Shown: piece by piece, positions 1 through 8,285 of the stretch | Layout: each line of letters opens with the position of its first letter | Position numbering within the stretch: position 1 is the first letter of the stretch | Assembly (NCBI RefSeq): GCF_000359585.1 | Contig: NZ_APMH01000014.1 | Coordinates: 1 to 41,324, forward strand | Origin: Clostridium tyrobutyricum DSM 2637 = ATCC 25755 = JCM 11008 | GTDB lineage: Bacteria > Bacillota > Clostridia > Clostridiales > Clostridiaceae | DNA: 41,324 nucleotides | Direction: 5' to 3' | Made by a program: the position numbers and the translations under genes | Notes under the pieces: model-generated | The model's input: only the letters and a program-made list of their open reading frames with translations | Databases searched by the model: none | Told to the model about the DNA's origin: nothing

Positions 1-40
1 TGAATGTTATAACCACATTATACAAGGGGGATTATGTATC

Positions 41-1102
41 ATGGGGATTGCAAAAGAGTTGTTTGGAATATTGCCTGAAGGTAGGAAAGTATATATTTTT
101 ACTTTGAAAAATCATAATGGAATGACTGTAAAAGTATCGAGTTTTGGTGCTGCTCTTGTAGCTCTCATAGTACCGGACAAATATGGTGAATTTGAGGATA
201 TAGTACTTGGATATGATAATTTACAGGGATATTTAGAAGGTAAATTCTTTTTTGGTGCAACTATAGGACGTAATGCCAATAGAATTAGAAATTCCAGAAT
301 AAAAATAAATAACAAGGTATACATTTTAAATAAAAATGAGGGAGAAAATCAACTTCATGGTGGAGTTAAAGGGTTTGACAAAATGTTGTGGTTACCAAAA
401 ACATATATGGATAATGAGAAAAATCAATGTATTGAGTTCTCTTATTTAAGTAGAGATGGTGAGGAAGGGTACCCAGGTAATCTCAATGTCAAAGTTGTAT
501 ACACTATTTTTGATAATAATACACTTAAGATTGATTATTCTGCAATTTCCGATAAGGATACATTGGTTAATATGACTAATCATACTTACTTCAATTTATC
601 AGGATATGCATCTGACAGCATATTGAAACATAAAGTCATGATAAATTCAGACAAGTTTACGGCAAATGATAAAAACAGTATACCAACAGGAGAAATAAGA
701 AGCGTAAAGGGAACCCCAATGGACTTTACAGCCTTGACGAGTATAGATAAAAATATGGATAGCAGCTATGATCAGATAATTTTTGGAAATGGATACGATC
801 ATAACTGGATACTGAATAAGAGTAAAAACAAAATTGAAAAGGCAGCTGAAGTTTTTGACTCTTATAGTGGAAGATTTATGGAATTATATACTACAGAACC
901 TGGAATGCAATTTTATACAGGAAATTATATAAATGAATTTCATAATTGCAAGAACAATGCTTCTTATGGAAAGAACAGTGGACTCTGTCTTGAAACTCAA
1001 TACTTTCCTGATGGATTAAATCATGAAAATTTTCCTTCCCCTATATTAAAATCAGGAAAACGTTATAAACAAACTACAATATACAAATTTTCCATAAGAT
1101 AA
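41..1102 (+). CDS. galM: Aldose 1-epimerase (mutarotase)
   Basis: Interconverts the alpha and beta anomers of aldoses such as galactose, glucose or xylose in the cytoplasm, so that sugars entering through the neighbouring transporter can be metabolised. The 353-residue length fits the GalM family. The expected active-site residues are present: H106 in QLHGGVKGFD, H181 in TNHTYFNLSG and the catalytic-base glutamate E318 in LETQYFPDG. The ATG at 41 has an AGGGGG ribosome binding site about 10 bases upstream; an out-of-frame ATG at 34 is too close to it. Only about 15 bases separate it from the sugar porter, so the two are probably one operon that begins upstream of the window. The true substrate cannot be read from the sequence. 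Confidence 0.93.
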   Translation: MGIAKELFGILPEGRKVYIFTLKNHNGMTVKVSSFGAALVALIVPDKYGEFEDIVLGYDNLQGYLEGKFFFGATIGRNANRIRNSRIKINNKVYILNKNEGENQLHGGVKGFDKMLWLPKTYMDNEKNQCIEFSYLSRDGEEGYPGNLNVKVVYTIFDNNTLKIDYSAISDKDTLVNMTNHTYFNLSGYASDSILKHKVMINSDKFTANDKNSIPTGEIRSVKGTPMDFTALTSIDKNMDSSYDQIIFGNGYDHNWILNKSKNKIEKAAEVFDSYSGRFMELYTTEPGMQFYTGNYINEFHNCKNNASYGKNSGLCLETQYFPDGLNHENFPSPILKSGKRYKQTTIYKFSIR

Positions 1103-1126
1103 AATAAAAAACAGGAGATGGTTTTA

Positions 1127-2503
1127 ATGAAGGTAAAGATTAGTAATCCCTTAATATATATTTTTGGTGCACTTGGCGGTCTTTTGTTTGGTTATGATAC
1201 TGGAGTTATTTCAGGAGCTATCCTCTTTATTCAAAAACAGATGCACCTTGATTCATGGCAGCAGGGATGGGTTGTTAGTGCCGTACTATTAGGAGCTGTT
1301 CTTGGGGCTGCTATTATTGGACCAATGTCTGATAAGTATGGACGTAAAAAGTTGGTTATGCTATCATCGATTATTTTCTTTATTGGTGCACTTGGCTCAG
1401 CGTTTTCTCCAGAATTTTGGACATTGATTATATCTCGTATTGTTCTTGGTATGGCTGTTGGTGCATCTTCTGCCTTAATTCCAACTTATCTGGCTGAATT
1501 ATCACCTGCTGAAAAGCGTGGATCTATGTCTAGTTTGTTCCAGTTGATGGTTATGACTGGAATTCTGATAGCTTATATTACTAATTACAGCTTTTCAGGT
1601 TTATACACTGGGTGGCGCTGGATGCTTGGTTTTGCTTCTATTCCAGCTGCAGTTCTTTTCTTGGGAAGTATTATATTACCAGAGAGTCCTAGATTTCTGG
1701 TTAAAGATGGACGAACTGATGAAGCTCGAGATATACTATATCAAATGAATAAAAATGATGCAGATATTGTCAACACTGAACTTGATCAGATTAAGAGACA
1801 GGCTAAAATCAAAAGTGGTGGAATTAAAGAGTTATTCGGTAAACTTGTTCGTCCAGCATTGATTATTGGAATTGGTCTGGCAATTTTCCAACAGGTTATG
1901 GGCTGTAATACAGTTCTTTATTATGCACCAACTATATTTACCGATGTTGGATTTGGTGTTCAGGCAGCCTTACTTGCACACATAGGAATTGGAATTTTTA
2001 ATGTTATAGTTACTGCTGTGGCTGTCGTTATCATGGATAAAGTTGATCGTAAAAAGATGTTGATCTATGGCGGTATTGGAATGGGTATTTCCTTGCTGGT
2101 TATGAGTTTTTCAATGAAGTTCTCCAGTGGTTCGTTTACTGCTTCAATTGTATGTGTTATTGCATTAACTGTTTATATAGCCTTTTTCTCAGCTACCTGG
2201 GGACCTGTAATGTGGGTAATGATCGGCGAAGTTTTCCCATTGAATATCCGTGGATTAGGAAATTCATTTAGCAGCGTTATAAACTGGGGTGCTAACATGG
2301 TGGTATCATTAACATTTCCTCCATTACTGAATTTCTTTGGTACTGGCAGTTTGTTCATTGGCTATGGTGTAATTTGTTTTGTGGCAATTTGGTTTGTCCA
2401 TTACAAAGTATTTGAAACACGTAATCGTTCACTTGAAGAAATTGAAAATACCCTTAGGAAACGTGTAAGTGACACGGAACAGGAATTTATAACTGGAAAA
2501 TAA
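1127..2503 (+). CDS. MFS sugar porter (XylE/AraE/GLUT-like)
   Basis: Twelve-helix major facilitator of the sugar porter family, a proton symporter or facilitator for a pentose or hexose at the cytoplasmic membrane. Family signatures are clear: GGLLFGYDTGVISGA in helix 1, DKYGRKK in loop 2-3, PTYLAELSPAEKRG after helix 4, PESPRFLV at the end of the first half, QQVMGCNTVLYYAP in helix 7 and GEVFPLNIRGLGNS near helix 10. I chose the ATG at 1127 rather than 1118 because the AGGAG at 1113-1117 directly abuts the first ATG and is correctly spaced for the second. Co-oriented with galM just upstream; a strong terminator follows. The exact sugar is unknown; the galM and ROK neighbours suggest xylose, arabinose or galactose. 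Confidence 0.9.
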   Translation: MKVKISNPLIYIFGALGGLLFGYDTGVISGAILFIQKQMHLDSWQQGWVVSAVLLGAVLGAAIIGPMSDKYGRKKLVMLSSIIFFIGALGSAFSPEFWTLIISRIVLGMAVGASSALIPTYLAELSPAEKRGSMSSLFQLMVMTGILIAYITNYSFSGLYTGWRWMLGFASIPAAVLFLGSIILPESPRFLVKDGRTDEARDILYQMNKNDADIVNTELDQIKRQAKIKSGGIKELFGKLVRPALIIGIGLAIFQQVMGCNTVLYYAPTIFTDVGFGVQAALLAHIGIGIFNVIVTAVAVVIMDKVDRKKMLIYGGIGMGISLLVMSFSMKFSSGSFTASIVCVIALTVYIAFFSATWGPVMWVMIGEVFPLNIRGLGNSFSSVINWGANMVVSLTFPPLLNFFGTGSLFIGYGVICFVAIWFVHYKVFETRNRSLEEIENTLRKRVSDTEQEFITGK

Positions 2504-2520
2504 GTTTAGACTACAATTTT

Positions 2521-2554
2521 AAGTGTTGATGATTTTATTCATCAACACTTTTTA
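2521..2554 (+). terminator. Rho-independent terminator after the sugar porter
   Basis: Perfect 12-bp stem (AAGTGTTGATGA 2521-2532 with its complement 2539-2550) around a 6-base loop, running into a T tract. It ends the galM-porter operon. Confidence 0.85.
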
Positions 2555-2580
2555 ACATTAAATTTTATTTGTAGATTTGT

Positions 2581-2609
2581 TTAAAAAGTCTATCAACTAA
2601 TGTTATACT
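2581..2609 (+). promoter_or_regulatory. Possible sigma-A promoter of the ROK gene
   Basis: A good -10 (TATACT 2604-2609) lies 17 bases after a weak -35 (TTAAAA 2581-2586). The TTTGTTTAAA at about 2577-2586 resembles half of a XylR-type ROK operator, which would fit autoregulation. Both points are inference from pattern only. Confidence 0.4.
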
Positions 2610-2657
2610 AGATTATTATAATGATTAATTCTGAAATGGATAGATGGTGATACTAAA

Positions 2658-3788
2658 ATGATAAGATTATTAAATCAGAAAAAGATATTGAGGTTGCTTT
2701 ACAGAAATAATCAGCTTACAAAGCAGGAAATAGCTCAAATGCTTAATATAAGTATTCCTACAGTTATAAGCAACAGCAGCGAGTTAATAAAACAGGGATT
2801 TCTAGAAGAGGCAGGCGTAGCCGAATCAACAGGAGGAAGGAAGCCTACAATTGTAAAGTTTATTCCGACTTCAAGATATTCTTTTGGAGTATGGGTGACT
2901 AGGGAAAAGATTAGAATTATATTAACTGATTTAAATTTTAAAATAATAGATGAAATAAATTTTAACATGATTGATCAATTATATGATTTTAGAGATATTA
3001 TAGTAAAAGTATCAAAATACATAAGAGATATTATAAATAATTTTAGCATCTCGCCTAATAAAATACTTGGAATAGGATTTTCGCTTCCTGGTACTGTAGA
3101 TGAGTATAAGATGATTTTAAAAAATGTACCGAATTTTGGAATGAAAAACATATGCTTTAATGAATTTAAGGATTATTTTGAATTTCCACTTTACATAGAA
3201 AACGAGGCAAATGCTTCAGCTTATGCAGAAGCTTTTCTTAATTTCAATGATACAAAAAGCAGTCTGGTATTTATATCGATTACAGAAGGTATTGGTACAG
3301 GAATAATTGTAGATGGTGATATTTATAAGGGATTTAACAAGCGTGCCGGTGAATTTGGACATATGACTATAGTAAAAAATGGAAGAAAGTGCAATTGCGG
3401 CAAGAAAGGCTGTTGGGAGTTGTATGCTTCCAAAAAAGCCTTGCTAAATCAATATAAAAAAGCTTTTGATGATGAAAATAAAAATTTGGATGATTTCTTG
3501 GAAATGAGTAAAGTTGATAAAAAGGCACAAAATATACTGAATACTTATATTGATTTTCTGGCAGAAGGCATTAAAAATATAATTTTGATTTTGGATCCAC
3601 AAAATATAGTTATAGGGGGAGAAATATTTTCGTATAGAGATTTAATAGAAAAAAAATTAATGAATAAAATATTTGAGAACAACAGTTTTTATGAAAGAAA
3701 AGACTGCACTATTACATTTTCCAGCTTAAAAGAGAATGCGGCTATATTGGGTGCAGCATTATTGCCTGTTAAAGAGATGCTTTTTTAA
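2658..3788 (+). CDS. ROK-family transcriptional repressor (NagC/XylR type)
   Basis: DNA-binding regulator expected to repress sugar genes until a sugar or sugar derivative binds. The N-terminal roughly 70 residues form a winged helix-turn-helix (LTKQEIAQMLNISIPTVISN). The rest is a ROK sugar-kinase-like domain with the DIG-like ITEGIGTGII segment, the GEFGHM motif and the zinc-binding signature CNCGKKGCWE. The 376-residue length is typical of the repressors rather than the shorter ROK kinases. It stands alone between a terminator and a convergent terminator, immediately downstream of galM and the sugar porter, which are its likely targets. The specific ligand is not deducible; XylR-like is the best guess. 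Confidence 0.88.
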   Translation: MIRLLNQKKILRLLYRNNQLTKQEIAQMLNISIPTVISNSSELIKQGFLEEAGVAESTGGRKPTIVKFIPTSRYSFGVWVTREKIRIILTDLNFKIIDEINFNMIDQLYDFRDIIVKVSKYIRDIINNFSISPNKILGIGFSLPGTVDEYKMILKNVPNFGMKNICFNEFKDYFEFPLYIENEANASAYAEAFLNFNDTKSSLVFISITEGIGTGIIVDGDIYKGFNKRAGEFGHMTIVKNGRKCNCGKKGCWELYASKKALLNQYKKAFDDENKNLDDFLEMSKVDKKAQNILNTYIDFLAEGIKNIILILDPQNIVIGGEIFSYRDLIEKKLMNKIFENNSFYERKDCTITFSSLKENAAILGAALLPVKEMLF

Positions 3789-3872
3789 TAAGTAGAGATA
3801 TTTTATGTCTTAAAGGATATTGTGAATTGGAATCTGTAGGTATAATTCTACTGTAAAAGAGGCAAGTGATTG

Positions 3873-3904
3873 ATAACGACCATTTAAAATGGTCGTTATT
3901 TTTA
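3873..3904. terminator. Bidirectional terminator between ROK and luxR-type genes
   Basis: Stem ATAACGACCAT (3873-3883) with ATGGTCGTTAT (3889-3899) around TTAAA, followed by a T tract on the plus strand. It lies between two convergent genes and probably serves both. Confidence 0.75.
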
Positions 3905-3956
3905 TGATTATATACTATATAGTTTATCTATTACTATTTATCTAATACCAATTTAA

Positions 3957-4727
3957 TTAAATTGTATCATCCCTTTGTATAAATTTAATTAATTGCATCC
4001 TGCTATTTACGCCAATTTTAGTAAATATATTGTACACATGTTTCTTTACAGTGGAGACACTAATGCACAATATTTTACTAATCTCATTGTTACTGGAACC
4101 TTTAATAAGCAATTTTAATATTTCATTTTCACGATTGGATAAATTATATCTTTTAAAATCATCTGATTTAAGACTTTTTCTCCCATCGGTAGCTTTACTG
4201 TTTAGACTTGTAGAAAATAAAATATTATTTAAATGATCCTTTATTATTTCTAAAATACTTAGTTCTCTTTGTGTTATATCACCTAATTCTTTTGAACGAA
4301 AAAGATTGAGTAATCCTAATATTTTATTTTCCTTTACAAATAAAATACCACCACCATAGGGAATATTTTGTGGAAGTAGAAATCCTTGATAAAATTCTGT
4401 TTTTTCTCTTAAATCATCTTCGATAATATCAGTATCTTTAAAAGTAATAGGATTTGTAAAATTAAATATGTAACTTACATAATCTATATTGTAAAAGTAA
4501 TTAATATATCCATTTATATTTTCTTCAGTTACGTTGTAAAAAGAAGAATTTTGTTGATTAATTGATTGATTCTCATTAAATAAAATAAAATATGCCTTGG
4601 AGTAGGGAATGATAGCACGAATTAAACTTAAAAATTCATTTGCAATATCTTTTATATCATCTAATGAATAAATTTCTAAAAGTATATTATTAATTACATG
4701 CCAATCATGTTCACTGACGTTGGCCAT
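3957..4727 (-). CDS. LuxR-type transcriptional regulator (GAF-like sensor plus HTH)
   Basis: About 256 residues. The C-terminal 55 residues are a classic LuxR/FixJ helix-turn-helix (LSNRENEILKLLIKG, then NNEISKILCISVSTVKKHVYN). The N-terminal 170 residues have the mixed alpha/beta pattern of a GAF-type ligand-sensing domain, with no receiver-domain aspartate seen. I start it at ATG 4727 (MANVSEHDW) because the run of six Gs that would be its ribosome binding site overlaps the upstream in-frame ATG at 4742. It is divergent from the DUF1989/carboxylase operon and shares a 174-base promoter interval with it, so it is the obvious candidate regulator of that operon. The ligand is unknown; guanidine or a related nitrogen compound is an inference from context. 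Confidence 0.85.
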   Translation of the reverse strand: MANVSEHDWHVINNILLEIYSLDDIKDIANEFLSLIRAIIPYSKAYFILFNENQSINQQNSSFYNVTEENINGYINYFYNIDYVSYIFNFTNPITFKDTDIIEDDLREKTEFYQGFLLPQNIPYGGGILFVKENKILGLLNLFRSKELGDITQRELSILEIIKDHLNNILFSTSLNSKATDGRKSLKSDDFKRYNLSNRENEILKLLIKGSSNNEISKILCISVSTVKKHVYNIFTKIGVNSRMQLIKFIQRDDTI

Positions 4728-4785
4728 TATTTTTCCCCCCATTAAAGTGAAATGAAATAGAATTGAATATTAATATTTTTATATG

Positions 4786-4814
4786 ATGTTAACATATATA
4801 AGTATAAAAGTCAA
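4786..4814 (-). promoter_or_regulatory. Putative sigma-A promoter of the luxR-type regulator
   Basis: On the minus strand TTGACT (4814-4809) is followed after exactly 17 bases by TAACAT (4791-4786), about 60 bases upstream of the chosen start codon. Confidence 0.6.
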
Positions 4815-4843
4815 AAATATATGTAAAAAATTCGGGTAAAAAG

Positions 4844-4875
4844 TAGAACTTTAGTATTAAAAGTTCTATTTTTTT
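4844..4875. promoter_or_regulatory. Inverted repeat midway between divergent promoters (operator or bidirectional terminator)
   Basis: Perfect 9-bp arms TAGAACTTT (4844-4852) and AAAGTTCTA (4860-4868) are separated by 7 bases. The centre at 4856 is about 42 and 45 bases from the two -35 boxes on either side, an activator-like placement for a dimeric LuxR-type protein. The A5 and T7 tracts flanking the arms also make it look like a bidirectional intrinsic terminator. I cannot separate these readings from sequence alone. Confidence 0.5.
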
Positions 4876-4900
4876 ATTAAAAAATCAATACTTAGTATAA

Positions 4901-4929
4901 TTGTCACTAAATTTTATTTATGATAAAAT
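4901..4929 (+). promoter_or_regulatory. Putative sigma-A promoter of the guanidine/urea carboxylase operon
   Basis: TTGTCA (4901-4906) and TAAAAT (4924-4929) are separated by 17 bases. Transcription would start near 4936, giving an AT-rich leader of about 130 bases. That leader contains no GC-rich structured element resembling a guanidine riboswitch. Confidence 0.6.
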
Positions 4930-5063
4930 TTCATTAAAATTATTATTAAAATAATAAAAAAGCGCAATAAAATAAAATAAATTATTAATTAACTATAAAG
5001 TCTTTTCTACAAAAATAATTTTATTTTGCTATGGATCAAAAATATGGGAAGGTGGAAAATAAT

Positions 5064-5783
5064 ATGCAGAAAATATGGTCTAAAGTTTTAAAACCTGGAG
5101 AGAAGTGGTCTGGTAATATTGGACGAGGAAAGTATATACATTTTAAGGCATTGAAAGGAGGAGCCAATGTATCGGTGCTAATGTATAACATGAGAGACAT
5201 TTCAGAAAGATATAATATGCCGGATACATTAAAAGCACAGTTCACATCACATCTTACCAAAGGCAATGTTTTGATGAGTGATAATGGCAGAGTTTTGGCT
5301 AGCATAGTAGAGGATAGTCTTGGTTGGCATGACAGTATATCCGGTTATAGCACAAGAAAGATGATAGATAAAAAATATGGAAAAACTCAATATCAGGATA
5401 CACGAAATGATTGGTTAAGAAGTGGAGAAGAAAATTTTGCAGTAGAATTGGTTAGGAATAATATGAGTGTGCGAGATTTGGTACCATGTGTAAATCTTTT
5501 TTCTAAAATTTATTGTGAAGATGATGGAAGTTTGCATTATGATGAACAACATTGTACAGAAGGGGCAACAGTAACCCTTCGTACTGAAATGGATGTTATA
5601 TTAATCTTGTCAAATACACCAAACCCGTTGGATAAACGTACTGAATATCCATCTGTTCCAGTATCAGTAGAGGTGTATGATGCACCACCAGTAGATTTAA
5701 ATGATGAATGTGTAAATCATAGACCAGAGAATTATCGTGCATTTGAAAATACATGGGATTATTACAACTTAATGGGATATTAA
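5064..5783 (+). CDS. Urea carboxylase-associated protein 1 (DUF1989), copy 1; probable carboxyguanidine deiminase subunit
   Basis: DUF1989 protein of the UAAP1 type, 239 residues. Pairs of DUF1989 proteins next to urea/guanidine carboxylases have been shown in other bacteria to form carboxyguanidine deiminase (CgdAB), converting carboxyguanidine to allophanate and ammonia. Visible family features are GGANVSVLMYN, RYNMPDTLKAQ, SDNGRVLASIVED, a WHD motif, SRDL-like VRDLVPCVNLF and SNTPNPLD. The start at 5064 has the good site GGAAGGTGG upstream and aligns with the start of the second copy at 6493; an in-frame ATG at 5031 lacks one. It is the first gene of the operon. Where the DUF1989 partners have TC before the His-Asp/Glu pair, this protein has SLGWHD, with no cysteine. 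Confidence 0.85.
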   Translation: MQKIWSKVLKPGEKWSGNIGRGKYIHFKALKGGANVSVLMYNMRDISERYNMPDTLKAQFTSHLTKGNVLMSDNGRVLASIVEDSLGWHDSISGYSTRKMIDKKYGKTQYQDTRNDWLRSGEENFAVELVRNNMSVRDLVPCVNLFSKIYCEDDGSLHYDEQHCTEGATVTLRTEMDVILILSNTPNPLDKRTEYPSVPVSVEVYDAPPVDLNDECVNHRPENYRAFENTWDYYNLMGY

Positions 5784-5820
5784 TTAACTTTATTTTAATA
5801 GCGAAAGGAGATAAATAAAT

Positions 5821-6477
5821 ATGAATGGCTTTATTAGAAAAGAAAGTGATTTAAAAATAGAAGATGCAATATATGATGAAACTTTACTAGCTGGAGATGG
5901 ATGGATGTATGAATTAAAAAAAGGACAGACATTCCGAATTATTGATCTTGGTGGTAATCAAGCAGTAGATACAACTTTTTATGATTTATCCAATCCTCAG
6001 GATCATTATGGGGCAATAACAACAATAACTATGCAGGAAAATATATATTTGACAACAGGCAGTATTTTAAGAACAGAATCCGGTAAACCAATTCTTGAAA
6101 TTACTGCAGATACTTGTGGAAGGCATGATACATTAGGTGGAGCATGCTCTTCTCAAAGCAATACTGTTAGATATGCTAGAGAAAAAGATTATATGCATAA
6201 TTGTCGTGATAGTTTTATGCTGCAGTTTGCAAAAAAAGATGAGTTTTATATGAAGAGAGATTTGGCTCCAAATATTAATTTCTTTATGAATGTTCCAGTT
6301 ACTAAAAAAGGTGGTTTGAAATTTGATGATGGAGTATCTGCTCCAGGTTATTATGTAGAAATGCAGGCTTTGAAGGACGTTATGGTATTAATTAGTAATT
6401 GTCCCCAATTAAACAATCCTTGTAATGCATATAATCCAACACCAGTTAGATTAGTTATATGGGACAAGAAAAATTAG
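5821..6477 (+). CDS. Urea carboxylase-associated protein 2 (DUF1989), copy 1; probable carboxyguanidine deiminase subunit
   Basis: DUF1989 protein of the UAAP2 type, 218 residues, expected to pair with the preceding protein as the second CgdAB-type subunit. Characteristic segments are FRIIDLGGNQAVDTTFYD, IYLTTGSILRTESGKP, the cysteine/histidine motif ADTCGRHDTLGGAC, SNTVRYA and NCRDSFMLQFA. The C-terminal SNCPQLNNPCNAYNPTP matches the SNTPNPLD region of the partner. The Cys-x-x-His-Asp and second Cys are probable catalytic or metal-binding residues, an inference from conservation with the second copy. It follows the first gene by 37 bases with ribosome binding site AAAGGAG. Only 15 bases separate it from the next gene, so co-transcription is very likely. 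Confidence 0.85.
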   Translation: MNGFIRKESDLKIEDAIYDETLLAGDGWMYELKKGQTFRIIDLGGNQAVDTTFYDLSNPQDHYGAITTITMQENIYLTTGSILRTESGKPILEITADTCGRHDTLGGACSSQSNTVRYAREKDYMHNCRDSFMLQFAKKDEFYMKRDLAPNINFFMNVPVTKKGGLKFDDGVSAPGYYVEMQALKDVMVLISNCPQLNNPCNAYNPTPVRLVIWDKKN

Positions 6478-6492
6478 ATGGAGGGAATTTAA

Positions 6493-7212
6493 ATGAATAT
6501 AATATGGAATAAAACCTTGGCTCCAGGAGATCGTTGGTCAGGTAATATTTGTAAAGGAAGACTAATTAAGTTTACTTCATTAGGAGAAGGTGCTAATTTG
6601 TCCATGTTGATGTATAATTTTAGAAATTTATCTGAGCACTACAATGCACCGGATACAATGAAGGCTCAACATTCATTTTTTTTAAAAAAAGGACATGTAA
6701 TTATAAGTGACTGTGGAAGAGCATTGGCAAGTATAGTAGAGGATGATTTGGATGGACATGATACTGCAACAGGTTATACTACTAGGATTATGACAGATAA
6801 AAAATATGGCTTTACCAGTTATCAGAAAGACGGAAATGATTATTTGAAATCTGGACAAGAAAATTTTATTAATGAATTAACCAAAAATGGTATGAGCAAA
6901 AGAGATTTAATGCCTTCAATTAATTTATTTTCTAAAATTGATGCTGATGAAAGAGGAAATTTAATTTTTATTAAAGATTATTGCCCCAAAGAAGCTTCTG
7001 TGACTATTCGTACGGAAATGGATGTATATATAGTCCTTTCAAATACTCCAAATCCATTGGATGAAAAAAAGGAATATCCATCAGTACCAATTAAAATTGA
7101 AATACTAAATGCTCCTCCAATAGATGGATTAGATTATTGTGTAAATTATTCAAAATATACTAGGAGAGCTTTTGAAAATACCTGGGAGTATAATACCTTG
7201 TTGGGAATTTAA
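6493..7212 (+). CDS. Urea carboxylase-associated protein 1 (DUF1989), copy 2
   Basis: Second UAAP1-type protein, 239 residues, the same length as the first copy and colinear from end to end. By eye about half of the residues are identical. Shared blocks include WSGNI, GANxSxLMYN, ASIVED, QENF, NLFSKI, SNTPNPLD, EYPSVP and RAFENTWxY. The central motif reads DDLDGHDTATG where copy 1 has DSLGWHDSISG, so the tryptophan is lost but His-Asp is kept and the Cys is again absent. The duplication is clearly old. It could have a different substrate preference or form mixed complexes with the copy-1 proteins; the sequence does not tell. Ribosome binding site GGAGGG lies upstream. Confidence 0.85.
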   Translation: MNIIWNKTLAPGDRWSGNICKGRLIKFTSLGEGANLSMLMYNFRNLSEHYNAPDTMKAQHSFFLKKGHVIISDCGRALASIVEDDLDGHDTATGYTTRIMTDKKYGFTSYQKDGNDYLKSGQENFINELTKNGMSKRDLMPSINLFSKIDADERGNLIFIKDYCPKEASVTIRTEMDVYIVLSNTPNPLDEKKEYPSVPIKIEILNAPPIDGLDYCVNYSKYTRRAFENTWEYNTLLGI

Positions 7213-7230
7213 TAAAGAAGGGAGAAAAAT

Positions 7231-7881
7231 ATGATTGAGTTTGAAAAAAAATTTAGTGATAAAAAGATAGAAAATGCAATATATGAAAAGATTATACCTG
7301 CAGGAGAAGGATGGATGCATCCACTTGACGAAGGTCAAACTCTAAGAATTGTGGATCTAAAAGGTAATCAAGGTTTGGATTTTCTCTGTTATGATTTACA
7401 TAATCCAGAGGATCATTATAGTGCAACCCAAACAATTGTTCGCCAAAAAAAGTTGTATATTAATACAGGAACGGTATTGGTAACAGAAACTGGGAAAGAA
7501 TTGCTTGAAATTGTTGCAGATACTTGTACCTGTCATGAAACAATGGGAGGTGCATGTGCAACTGAGAGTAATACAGTTAGATATGGACATCATACCCTTA
7601 ATATGAAAACTTGTAGGGATACGTTTTTAATGAAAATTTCAGAACATGCAGACAAGTATTGTAAAGTAGATTTAGTTCCAAATGTAAATCTATTTGCTCA
7701 GATACTAAAACTGGAAGATGGAAGTTTTGAATTTTTAGATGGGATTTCCAAACCTGGTTCTTATGTAGAATTTAAAGCTTTAAATGACACTATGATTTTA
7801 ATAAGTAATTGTCCGCAAATTAATAATCCATGCAGCGGATATGCTCCAACACCTAATGCAATTTATATTTGGGATAAATAA
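7231..7881 (+). CDS. Urea carboxylase-associated protein 2 (DUF1989), copy 2
   Basis: Second UAAP2-type protein, 216 residues, colinear with the first copy (LRIVDLKGNQGLDFLCYD, INTGTVLVTETGKE, SNTVRYG, TCRDTFLMKI, SNCPQINNPCSGYAPTP). Its putative active-site motif is ADTCTCHETMGGAC, so the His-Asp of copy 1 has become His-Glu and an extra cysteine has appeared between the Cys and His. NQAVDTTFYD has become NQGLDFLCYD. These changes near conserved residues suggest altered chemistry or specificity rather than a simple backup copy, but that is inference. It follows copy 2 of the partner by 18 bases and completes the A-B-A-B arrangement. Confidence 0.85.
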   Translation: MIEFEKKFSDKKIENAIYEKIIPAGEGWMHPLDEGQTLRIVDLKGNQGLDFLCYDLHNPEDHYSATQTIVRQKKLYINTGTVLVTETGKELLEIVADTCTCHETMGGACATESNTVRYGHHTLNMKTCRDTFLMKISEHADKYCKVDLVPNVNLFAQILKLEDGSFEFLDGISKPGSYVEFKALNDTMILISNCPQINNPCSGYAPTPNAIYIWDK

Positions 7882-7923
7882 ATTTTAGATTATACAATAT
7901 AAAAATTGAAGGGAGTTAAAATT

Positions 7924-8247
7924 ATGAAAATGATAAAGGCAATAGTAAGGCCTGAAAAAGCAAGTAAAATTTTAAATGCTCTTTGTGATGAAGGGTATAC
8001 TTCAGCAACTAGAATAAGCATATTGGGAAGAGGAAAGCAGCAGGGATTAAAAGTAGGAGATGTATACTATGATGAAATTCCAAAAGAAATGATCATGATG
8101 GTAGTAGAAGATGATTGCGTAGAAAAAATTAAAAAAATTATTATTCAAAGTGCAAGAACAGATAAACAAGGAGCTTTTGGTGATGGTAAAATTTTTGTAC
8201 TTCCTGTCGAAAAGACTGTAACAATTAGTTCTGGTAAGGAAGAATAA
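7924..8247 (+). CDS. PII-family nitrogen regulator, NifI1-like
   Basis: Small trimeric signalling protein of the GlnB superfamily, 107 residues, expected to bind 2-oxoglutarate and ATP/ADP and to control a partner enzyme or transporter. It begins MKMIKAIVRPEKASKIL like the NifI1 subgroup, has the T-loop region LGRGKQQGLKVGDVYYDEIP and the C-terminal GAFGDGKIFVLPVE nucleotide-binding strand. The T-loop is NifI1-like, not the canonical GlnB T-loop with a uridylylated tyrosine. I chose ATG 7924, which has AAGGGAG upstream, over the in-frame TTG at 7906. There is no nif gene nearby. Its position before the ABC importer suggests that it gates uptake or the carboxylase according to nitrogen status. 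Confidence 0.88.
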   Translation: MKMIKAIVRPEKASKILNALCDEGYTSATRISILGRGKQQGLKVGDVYYDEIPKEMIMMVVEDDCVEKIKKIIIQSARTDKQGAFGDGKIFVLPVEKTVTISSGKEE

Positions 8248-8285
8248 AAAATAAACAGTGTTTAAATAAATAATTGGAGGTTCTT

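Noticed and set aside
1118-1129. ATG at 1118 as start of the sugar porter
   Set aside because: It directly abuts the AGGAG ribosome binding site; the ATG at 1127 has normal spacing.
4030-4236. Plus-strand frame inside the LuxR-type gene
   Set aside because: Antisense shadow of the helix-turn-helix region; no start signal and no recognisable protein pattern.
4930-5063. A guanidine-sensing riboswitch in the operon leader
   Set aside because: No GC-rich conserved blocks of the guanidine riboswitch classes I know could be recognised; the leader is almost entirely A and T. A covariance-model search would settle it.
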